NCBI GenBank assembly: GCA_949283445.1
Contig: CASDTD010000030.1
Location: 1-6,687 of the forward strand
Length of the DNA stretch: 6,687 bases
From: an uncultured Coriobacteriia bacterium
GTDB taxonomy: Bacteria > Actinomycetota > Coriobacteriia > Coriobacteriales > QAMH01
Reading direction: 5' to 3'
The translations under genes and the position numbers were made by a program. Positions 1 to 4,803 of the stretch are shown piece by piece. Numbering within the stretch: the first letter of the stretch is position 1; each line of letters opens with the position of its first letter. The notes under the pieces were generated by a model. It was given only the letters and a program-made list of their open reading frames with translations, had not been told where the DNA came from and searched no databases.

Positions 1-525
1 GACGAGCCGGGCAATGACTTGGACACGGACATGCTCGCGCAGCTGGAAACGCTGCTCGACACCTGGTCGGGCACCCTGCTGCTGGTGAGCCACGACCGCT
101 ATCTGGTCGAACGCGTGACCGACGACCAGTACGCGCTTATCGACGGGCACGTCATTCACCTGCCGCGCGGTGTCGACCAGTATCTGGAGGAGCTGGCGCA
201 CCGTAAGGCGGGACAGCAGCCTGCCAAGGTGGTCGCGCGTTCTGACGGCGGCTCTTCAAGTGCTTCCAGCGAAGACGGCGGAAGCCTTGGCCAGCGCGAG
301 CTGCGCGAGTTGAAGAAGAAACGCAGTTCGACCGAACGCAAGATGGGAACGGCGCGCAGCAAGATTGCCAAGGCCAAAGAAGAGCTGCTGACCATAGACG
401 GCACCGATTTCGTCGCATTGGGCGAGCAGCAGAAGAAGATTTCGGCGCTGGAAGCCGAGCTTGCCGAACTTGAGGATGTCTGGCTCGAGGTCGCCGAGCT
501 TCTGGAGGGCCACGACCAAGGATGA
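1..525 (+). CDS. ABC-F family ATPase, C-terminal part (5' truncated)
   Basis: The gene is open at the left window edge; 174 residues are visible. The first residues, DEPGNDLD, are the Walker B and D-loop of the second nucleotide-binding domain (family usual form DEPTNDLD, so Thr is replaced by Gly). The H-loop SHDRYL follows about 20 residues on. After the ATPase domain comes a low-complexity Ser/Gly linker (about residues 80-95). A charged coiled coil (about 97-170, rich in K, E, A and L) then matches the C-terminal domain of Uup-like ABC-F proteins. ABC-F proteins are soluble and lack membrane domains; known members act on the ribosome in translation or antibiotic protection, or bind DNA (Uup). 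The coiled-coil tail favours a housekeeping Uup-like member over a resistance protein, but the diagnostic inter-domain linker lies outside the window. It ends in TGA with no convincing terminator before the next promoter. Confidence 0.93.
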   Translation, partial: DEPGNDLDTDMLAQLETLLDTWSGTLLLVSHDRYLVERVTDDQYALIDGHVIHLPRGVDQYLEELAHRKAGQQPAKVVARSDGGSSSASSEDGGSLGQRELRELKKKRSSTERKMGTARSKIAKAKEELLTIDGTDFVALGEQQKKISALEAELAELEDVWLEVAELLEGHDQG

Positions 526-601
526 TGTGGTGCTCATCGGTGTAGTTTGCGTGATGAGAACGCTAAGTGACGGGGTGCCCTATCTGCTGAAAGCTGAAAA
601 A

Positions 602-610
602 TGATAGAAT
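602..610 (+). promoter_or_regulatory. Extended -10 promoter for the LCP gene
   Basis: TGATAGAAT fits the extended -10 form TGn-TAnAAT, which can work without a good -35 box; none is obvious 17 nt upstream. Transcription would start near 617 and give a leader of about 108 nt before the ATG at 725. This position argues against the in-frame TTG at 629, which would lie only about 12 nt from the transcript start and has no Shine-Dalgarno. Inferred from sequence only. Confidence 0.5.
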
Positions 611-674
611 CACATCCTATGTCATGCATTGGTTGAACATCGAGATGCTCGTGACAGCTGTAGATGCGTGGCTT

Positions 675-695
675 GGCTCCCCGCTTGCGGGGGCT
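675..695 (+). promoter_or_regulatory. GC-rich leader hairpin with CUUG tetraloop
   Basis: CCCCG (679-683) pairs with CGGGG (688-692) around the loop CTTG. GGC (675-677) pairs with G-C-T (693-695) past a one-base bulge (T678), the outermost pair being a G-U wobble. CUUG closed by a G-C pair is a known unusually stable tetraloop. The hairpin ends about 30 nt before the LCP start codon. No T-run follows, so it is not a simple terminator; it could be a stabilising or regulatory leader element. Confidence 0.5.
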
Positions 696-724
696 GGTCT
701 TTGTACCCAGACAGACGAGGGGTT

Positions 725-2227
725 ATGGCACATTATTCGAGAAGGCCGGGCCGCAACAAAGACGGCAGCTACGACCTTTCTGAAGCGCAGAACGCCCGCG
801 CGTCGCGTAGAAGTTCGCGACGTCCGGACGATGGGATGACCGTATCAGGTGCCCATCAGGTTCGCTCGTCGGGCAGGACGCGCAGGCGCGACGAGTATCA
901 GCAGCGTCCGGCTCACAGCACGCGTGACGCGCACGACCGCTACAGCCGCGAACGTGAAAGGCACGCCTCGTCACACGGGCAGCACACGCGCCGCGAAGAC
1001 ACGGCGCCGTACCGGCAGGTCGAACGTCCCCGTCGTGAGGCGTATGCCACGGCATCGCGCAGGTCCGGTTCCTCTCGCCGTCATGACGACGAGCTGGCCG
1101 CGCAAACGTCTGAGTATTCGCGCAGCGCCGCGCGCTACCACGAGAAGAAACGCGGCATGTCGCGCGGCAAGAAAATCGTCTTAGGTGTCGTTATCGGCTT
1201 GCTCGTCGTCTTGGCGGCGGGCGGCACGGCGTTTGGCCTGTGGTACAACAGCATCATGAACAACTTGAAAGGCGATCACAACATCGGTGGTCTGGCCGAT
1301 GTCAGCGGGGATGAGCCGTACTACGTCCTGCTGCTGGGCGGTGACTCACGCGAGGGCACGAAGGACAACAACCGCTCTGACTCTATCATGGTCGCCCGCG
1401 TCGACGAGACGAACAAGCAGGTCTCGCTTCTCTCGATTCCACGCGACCTGCGCATCAACATGGGCGAGCACGGTTACCAGAAAATCAACGCCGCCATCGA
1501 GTTCGGCGGCTACGATTACGTCATCCAGATCGTCAACCAGCTTCTGGGCATCCAGATCAACTACTACGCGTTCATCTACTTCGACGGGTTCGAGCAGCTC
1601 GTGGACAAGCTCGGCGGCGTGACCGTCGAGGTGCCGGAAGGCACCTATTACGCGGGCGTGTCCGTTCCGGCGGGCGACGCTGTCCAGATTAACGGGCAAG
1701 AAGCGCTTGTCTTGGCGCGCTGCCGTCACGGCAACCCGCCTGACCAGGGCGCCTATGCGATGGGCGACTACCAGCGCACCCTGAATCAGCGCAACCTCAT
1801 CAAGGCCATCGGCAAGAAGGTCTTGCAGTCCGACGTCACGCAGCTTCCCGATCTGATCACGGGGCTTTCGGAATGCGTCGAGACGAACATGGACGTTTCT
1901 CGCATCGTGTCGCTTGCCGAGAACATGAAGGGCATGGACATGGACGCGATGGAAGCAGAGCAGCTCCCCATTGCCGGCACGACCGAAACGGGCGGCACCG
2001 GCTGGTGCGCCGTGCTCTACAACGACGTGTTCGAGGTTATGCGCGACAACTTCGTCAACGGACGTTCCCTGCTCACGGGGCTTGACGGGTTCGACGAGCA
2101 GCACAACGACGACGATGTCGGCAGCGACTATGTCGACGGCGAGCTGTACGGCTATACAACCTATGCTGACAAGTACGGCGACCCGATGAGCTCGACTGCC
2201 TCGACAGGCGAAGAGGGCACCGAATAG
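725..2227 (+). CDS. LytR-CpsA-Psr (LCP) family cell-wall polymer transferase
   Basis: The protein has 500 residues. LCP enzymes sit on the outer face of the membrane and move undecaprenyl-linked glycopolymers (teichoic acids, capsule, other glycans) onto peptidoglycan. Layout: an Arg/Ser/His-rich, probably disordered cytoplasmic tail (1-150), one membrane helix (about 151-174), the LCP domain (about 198-410), and an acidic Tyr/Asp-rich extracellular tail (about 459-500). Family motifs are LLLGGDSR (203-210, Asp for Mg2+), RSDSIMV (217-223), SIPRDLRI (237-244), LARCRHG (330-336) and DYQRTLNQR (348-356); the Asp and Arg residues bind the pyrophosphate and lipid of the substrate. The ATG at 725 is chosen because GAGGGG (717-722) precedes it. 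The in-frame TTG at 629 would add 32 residues with no ribosome site. The gene appears monocistronic, between its own promoter and a strong terminator. The polymer it transfers cannot be read from sequence. Confidence 0.95.
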   Translation: MAHYSRRPGRNKDGSYDLSEAQNARASRRSSRRPDDGMTVSGAHQVRSSGRTRRRDEYQQRPAHSTRDAHDRYSRERERHASSHGQHTRREDTAPYRQVERPRREAYATASRRSGSSRRHDDELAAQTSEYSRSAARYHEKKRGMSRGKKIVLGVVIGLLVVLAAGGTAFGLWYNSIMNNLKGDHNIGGLADVSGDEPYYVLLLGGDSREGTKDNNRSDSIMVARVDETNKQVSLLSIPRDLRINMGEHGYQKINAAIEFGGYDYVIQIVNQLLGIQINYYAFIYFDGFEQLVDKLGGVTVEVPEGTYYAGVSVPAGDAVQINGQEALVLARCRHGNPPDQGAYAMGDYQRTLNQRNLIKAIGKKVLQSDVTQLPDLITGLSECVETNMDVSRIVSLAENMKGMDMDAMEAEQLPIAGTTETGGTGWCAVLYNDVFEVMRDNFVNGRSLLTGLDGFDEQHNDDDVGSDYVDGELYGYTTYADKYGDPMSSTASTGEEGTE

Positions 2228-2268
2228 CAAGTCGACTCGGAAAGCATAGAGCGAAATCAAACTCGCAT

Positions 2269-2310
2269 ACTGCCCCACGGTTGTTTCATGACCGTGGGGC
2301 AGTTTCATTT
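2269..2310 (+). terminator. Rho-independent terminator of the LCP gene
   Basis: ACTGCCCCACGGT (2269-2281) is perfectly complementary to ACCGTGGGGCAGT (2291-2303), giving a 13-bp stem with a 9-nt loop. The tract TTTCATTT follows directly. It lies about 40 nt after the LCP stop and isolates that gene from the operon downstream. Confidence 0.92.
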
Positions 2311-2361
2311 CTGCCATACTTCGTAGTTCACATTTTGCTCACAGGGATGTAACAACTTCTC

Positions 2362-2389
2362 TTGACACATCGAGTACTCTGTCTGTCAT
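2362..2389 (+). promoter_or_regulatory. Sigma-70-type promoter of the lipoprotein-VTC-DUF4956-CotH operon
   Basis: A perfect -35 box TTGACA (2362-2367) is followed after 16 nt by TGTCAT (2384-2389), which matches 4 of 6 -10 consensus positions. Transcription would start near 2396 and leave a leader of about 100 nt with strong secondary structure before the ATG at 2499. The weak -10 leaves room for an activator or for a different true -10. Confidence 0.55.
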
Positions 2390-2450
2390 CAGGAAGGTCT
2401 AGCCATACCGCAGATCGCGAGCATTCATGCTCCTCCCTTCGCGCGGATGA

Positions 2451-2501
2451 CATGTGCGCTTGTCGGCTGCTTATGGCGGTCGAGAGACAGGAGCGCACAT
2501 G
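2451..2501 (+). promoter_or_regulatory. Leader RNA hairpin covering Shine-Dalgarno and start codon
   Basis: CATGTGCGCT (2451-2460) pairs perfectly with AGCGCACATG (2492-2501). Beyond a GG bulge (2490-2491) the stem continues with TGTC (2461-2464) on GACA (2486-2489), leaving a 21-nt loop. The 3' arm contains the ribosome site AGGAG (2489-2493) and the whole ATG (2499-2501). In the folded state ribosome entry should be blocked, as in RNA thermometers or ligand- or protein-opened leaders. A second small hairpin (GAGCA at 2419-2423 with TGCTC at 2428-2432) lies upstream. The pairing is seen directly; the regulatory role is inference. Confidence 0.65.
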
Positions 2502-3410
2502 AATAGATCAAGATTCATCGTCACCCTTGCCGCAATTCTCGTCTTGGCACTTGGCATCGGGGTTCTGGCGGGCTGCGGCGCGCAGAACCAGCAGGGTGCA
2601 ACTCAAACGCAGGCGACGGCGATTCCCGAAGGGGGAGGCTCGCTGCTCGTCAAGGTCAATCCGGAAATCGCCGTCATCTACGACAAAGACGGCAAAGTCG
2701 TTGCCGTCGAAGGCCGCAACGACGAGGGACGCGCCCTCGTGACCGACGATGCCGAATTCATCGGCAAGGACTGCAAGACTGTCGTGAGCGCGCTGGTCGC
2801 AAAGATCAAGGGCGCCGGCTACATCGTCGAAGAGGTCGAAGGCGACGGAAACAACATCACGATCGAAGTCGAGGATGGCTCGCGCGTTCCGTCCGAGAAC
2901 TTCCTGAGCGGTGTCGTCGCGGGAGTCTACAAGTACACGAACGGCCAGAAAATCAAGGCTAAAGTCAACGTCGAGGGCGAGAGCCGTTACGGGTGGTCGG
3001 AATATGGCGACAGCGATTACGGTCCCGACAACGACGGTGTGACCGATTACGATGACAAGCCAGCTGCGAAGAAGACCACGTCGAAGAAGAGCGCATCGAA
3101 CGACAGCAACTACGATGACCGCGGAACGACGAACTACGGCGGCAACACCAACTACGACGACGGCGGGACCACGAACTACAACGATTCCGCCTATGGCAGC
3201 TCCAACAAGAAGCCGAGCGGGTCGTCGTCTAGCTCGAAGCCGAGCAGGCCGAGCAACAACTCGAACTACGACGATGGCGGCACCACCAACAACGGCAACT
3301 CAAATTACAACGACAACACGAACTACGGTGGCGGCAATTCCAACCACGGCAACTCGAACTACGATGACGGGGGCAACACCGGCTACGACAAGGACGATGA
3401 CGACGATTAA
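2499..3410 (+). CDS. Secreted lipoprotein with RsgI-middle-like domain and Asn/Tyr/Asp repeat tail
   Basis: The protein has 303 residues. A lipoprotein signal (basic MNRSR, hydrophobic 6-24, lipobox LAGC) puts the lipidated Cys at 26, so the mature protein is anchored outside the membrane. Residues about 47-160 form a compact alpha/beta domain whose opening (SLLVKVNPEIAVIYDKDGKV) resembles the middle domain of RsgI-type anti-sigma factors (typically a ..DVNPSIEL..N..G.V.. pattern); no RsgI N-terminal anti-sigma part is present. Residues 161-303 are low complexity: acidic Tyr/Gly/Asp, a Lys/Ser/Thr block (190-203), four NYDDGGTTNY-like repeats, a second Lys/Ser block (237-255), and a final Lys-Asp5 segment. 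The ATG at 2499 is chosen for AGGAG 5 nt upstream and for the signal peptide; an in-frame GTG at 2454 would bury the signal. It is first in the operon and overlaps the VTC gene by 14 nt. The domain call comes from pattern recall, so it is moderate; the lipoprotein call is firm. Confidence 0.88.
   Translation: MNRSRFIVTLAAILVLALGIGVLAGCGAQNQQGATQTQATAIPEGGGSLLVKVNPEIAVIYDKDGKVVAVEGRNDEGRALVTDDAEFIGKDCKTVVSALVAKIKGAGYIVEEVEGDGNNITIEVEDGSRVPSENFLSGVVAGVYKYTNGQKIKAKVNVEGESRYGWSEYGDSDYGPDNDGVTDYDDKPAAKKTTSKKSASNDSNYDDRGTTNYGGNTNYDDGGTTNYNDSAYGSSNKKPSGSSSSSKPSRPSNNSNYDDGGTTNNGNSNYNDNTNYGGGNSNHGNSNYDDGGNTGYDKDDDDD
3108..3386 (+). repeat. Intragenic degenerate repeats encoding NYDDGGTTNY units
   Basis: Four copies of a 10-residue unit are encoded at 3108-3137 (NYDDRGTTNY), 3150-3179 (NYDDGGTTNY), 3264-3293 (NYDDGGTTNN) and 3357-3386 (NYDDGGNTGY). 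Shorter NYND and NYGG fragments lie between them. Spacing is irregular and codons vary (GAC/GAT, GGC/GGG), so the copies have diverged. They form the flexible tail of the lipoprotein and could change copy number by recombination. Confidence 0.8.
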
Positions 3411-4098
3411 GCAGAAATCGCCGCTGAAGTTCAGGCATGAGCTCAAGCATGCGGTAAACGCCGTTGAAGCGCAGATGCTTTCCAGCAGACTTGTTTGCCT
3501 GTTCCCCCGCGATGCACACGCGGGGGAACAGGGCCGTTATCGGGTGACCAGCCTGTATTTCGATACTCCCCACCATAAGGCGCTTCGACAGAAGCTGGAG
3601 GGTGTCGACCGCAGGGAGAAGTTTCGCCTGCGCTACTACGGAGACGACCTGTCGTTCATTCGTCTCGAGCGCAAGGTCAAGGTCGACGGCATGTGCGCCA
3701 AGCAGAAGACGCGCATGACCTATGACCAGGCGGCGGCGCTGCTCGAGGGAGATGTCGATTTCCTTCTCCAGACAGACGACGCGCTCTGCCTTGAGCTGTA
3801 CGCGAAGATGCGCGGCGAACTGCTCGCGCCTTGCGTGACGGTGCGCTACGAGCGCGAGGCGTATGCCTATGCGCCGGGAAACACGCGTATCACCATCGAC
3901 CGCAACTTGCGCACCAGCATGCGGTCGCTCGATTTTCTGAACCCGGGCAGCGGGCGCGTCCCGGCAGCAGATGGGCTGTCGGTTCTCGAAGTCAAGTACG
4001 ACGAGTACTTGCCCAGCGTCGTGCGCGCGGCTTTGGACCCCTTGGGCAGGCAGGCGCACGCGCATTCGAAATACGCGCTGTGCCGGCGTTTCGATTAG
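3397..4098 (+). CDS. VTC domain protein (polyphosphate polymerase fold)
   Basis: The protein has 233 residues and consists almost entirely of one VTC domain, a member of the triphosphate tunnel metalloenzyme superfamily. Yeast Vtc4 uses this fold to make polyphosphate from ATP; bacterial members are named by similarity. Tunnel-type motifs are KFRHELK (11-17), SLYFD (52-56), REKFRLRYYG (73-82), FIRLERKVKVDG (87-98), KQKTR (102-106), TVRYEREAY (148-156), ITIDRNLR (165-172), LEVKYDEYLP (197-206) and SKYALCRRF (224-232). R77, R79, K93, R150, E198 and K225 are the likely phosphate- and metal-binding residues by comparison with Vtc4 (my alignment by eye). No signal peptide or membrane helix is present, so it should be cytoplasmic. 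The ATG at 3397 lies inside the last codons of the lipoprotein gene, with AAGGA (3390-3394) only 2 nt upstream. Starting here places KFRHELK at residue 11, as is usual for the family. The overlap suggests translational coupling. A perfect inverted repeat lies in codons 34-46. Confidence 0.92.
   Translation: MTTIKQKSPLKFRHELKHAVNAVEAQMLSSRLVCLFPRDAHAGEQGRYRVTSLYFDTPHHKALRQKLEGVDRREKFRLRYYGDDLSFIRLERKVKVDGMCAKQKTRMTYDQAAALLEGDVDFLLQTDDALCLELYAKMRGELLAPCVTVRYEREAYAYAPGNTRITIDRNLRTSMRSLDFLNPGSGRVPAADGLSVLEVKYDEYLPSVVRAALDPLGRQAHAHSKYALCRRFD
3498..3532 (+). repeat. Perfect 14-bp inverted repeat inside the VTC gene
   Basis: CCTGTTCCCCCGCG (3498-3511) is exactly complementary to CGCGGGGGAACAGG (3519-3532) around the 7-nt loop ATGCACA. 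It encodes the segment LFPRDAHAGEQG, which is ordinary for the family at this position. No T-run follows, so a factor-independent terminator is unlikely. The mRNA hairpin would be very stable, about 100 nt after the VTC start codon. Confidence 0.85.
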
Positions 4099-4111
4099 GC
4101 AAGGACGGCTC

Positions 4112-4783
4112 ATGACGTTTCAGGATATCTTCACCTCAAATTTCCTCGAGAACATGACCAGCGTCTCGCTGCTGGATTCGGGCATAGCGCTTGCGCTTGC
4201 CCTGTGTCTTGGCCTGTTCATCTTCTTCATCTACAGGTGCTCGTACAGCGGGGTCATGTACTCTGCCAGCTTCGGGGCAAGCTTGATTGCCCTGGCGCTC
4301 ATCACCACGCTCGTGATTCTGGCCGTTTCGAGCAATGTGGTCTTGTCGCTGGGCATGGTGGGCGCGCTGTCCATCGTACGCTTTCGCACCCCGGTCAAAG
4401 AGGCGATGGACATCGTCTTTCTGTTCTGGGCAATCGCCGTCGGCATCGTCTTGGCTGCGGGACTGCTCCTGCTTGCCGTGTTCGGAAGCCTCTTCATCGG
4501 CATCGTGCTGCTGGTCATCTCCACGCGCCGCCATCCCGTCAACCCGTACATCCTCGTTGTGCACTGCGATAGCGACGAGACGGAGCGTGCCGTGCGCGAG
4601 CTTGTGAAGCAGCAGGCGAAATCGCTCAAGCTCAAGAGCAAGACGGTGCTGCCCGAGGCCATCGAGCTCAACTACGAGTTGCGGCTGAAAGACGACCAGA
4701 CGGCATTCGTGAACGATGTGTCCAAGCTTTCTGGCGTGGGGCATGTGGCCCTGGTCTCGTATAACGGCGACTATATGGGCTGA
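4112..4783 (+). CDS. DUF4956 family membrane protein
   Basis: The protein has 223 residues. The family signature LSLGMVGALSIVRFRTPVKE (79-97 region) followed by AMDIVFLFWAIAVGI (98-112) identifies DUF4956, whose biochemical role is not established. Membrane helices are predicted at about 22-41, 51-74, 100-120 and 121-138, with a short hydrophobic and possibly re-entrant segment at 76-90 that carries the conserved R90, R92 and K96. Residues about 140-223 form a soluble alpha/beta domain, likely ferredoxin-like and cytoplasmic (IL..VHCDSDETERAVREL, then VSKLSGVGHVALVSYNGD). The ATG at 4112 has AAGGA (4101-4105) 6 nt upstream, and the gene starts 13 nt after the VTC stop, so it is co-transcribed. 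DUF4956 genes commonly sit next to VTC genes, suggesting the protein is the membrane partner of the VTC enzyme (inference). Confidence 0.92.
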   Translation: MTFQDIFTSNFLENMTSVSLLDSGIALALALCLGLFIFFIYRCSYSGVMYSASFGASLIALALITTLVILAVSSNVVLSLGMVGALSIVRFRTPVKEAMDIVFLFWAIAVGIVLAAGLLLLAVFGSLFIGIVLLVISTRRHPVNPYILVVHCDSDETERAVRELVKQQAKSLKLKSKTVLPEAIELNYELRLKDDQTAFVNDVSKLSGVGHVALVSYNGDYMG

Positions 4784-4803
4784 CCGCGAACACGGGACGT
4801 GCC

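Noticed and set aside
533..558. Hairpin CTCATC/GATGAG after the ABC-F gene as a terminator
   Set aside because: It has only 6-7 bp, a loop of about 14 nt and no T-run; it may be chance.
629..724. TTG start adding 32 residues to the LCP protein
   Set aside because: It has no ribosome site, the extra residues (Cys/Trp/Arg-rich) look non-coding, and the predicted transcript start near 617 leaves almost no leader.
1346..2317. Open frame of 323 codons on the - strand opposite the LCP gene
   Set aside because: It is a shadow of the LCP coding frame, its start lies within the 3' arm of the LCP terminator, and its translation is His/Val/Asp-rich without known motifs.
2349..2376. ECF or SigI-type promoter (GTAACAACTT with CGAGTA) before the lipoprotein operon
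   Set aside because: The match is loose and was prompted by the RsgI-like domain; the perfect TTGACA at 2362 explains the region better.
2454..2498. GTG start adding 15 residues to the lipoprotein
   Set aside because: It would place extra residues before the signal peptide, has no ribosome site, and falls in the 5' arm of the leader hairpin.
3108..3386. CRISPR-like or tandem non-coding repeat array
   Set aside because: The repeats keep reading frame, are degenerate at synonymous sites and are irregularly spaced, so they are protein-level repeats of the lipoprotein tail.
3052..3396. Upstream extension of the VTC frame inside the lipoprotein gene
   Set aside because: In this frame the lipoprotein repeats read as Thr/Arg-rich low complexity, and VTC homology begins only after 3397.
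3229..4113. Open frame of 294 codons on the - strand opposite VTC
   Set aside because: It is a shadow frame over a well-supported VTC gene. The Cys/Arg/Ser-rich end comes from reading the lipoprotein repeats backwards.
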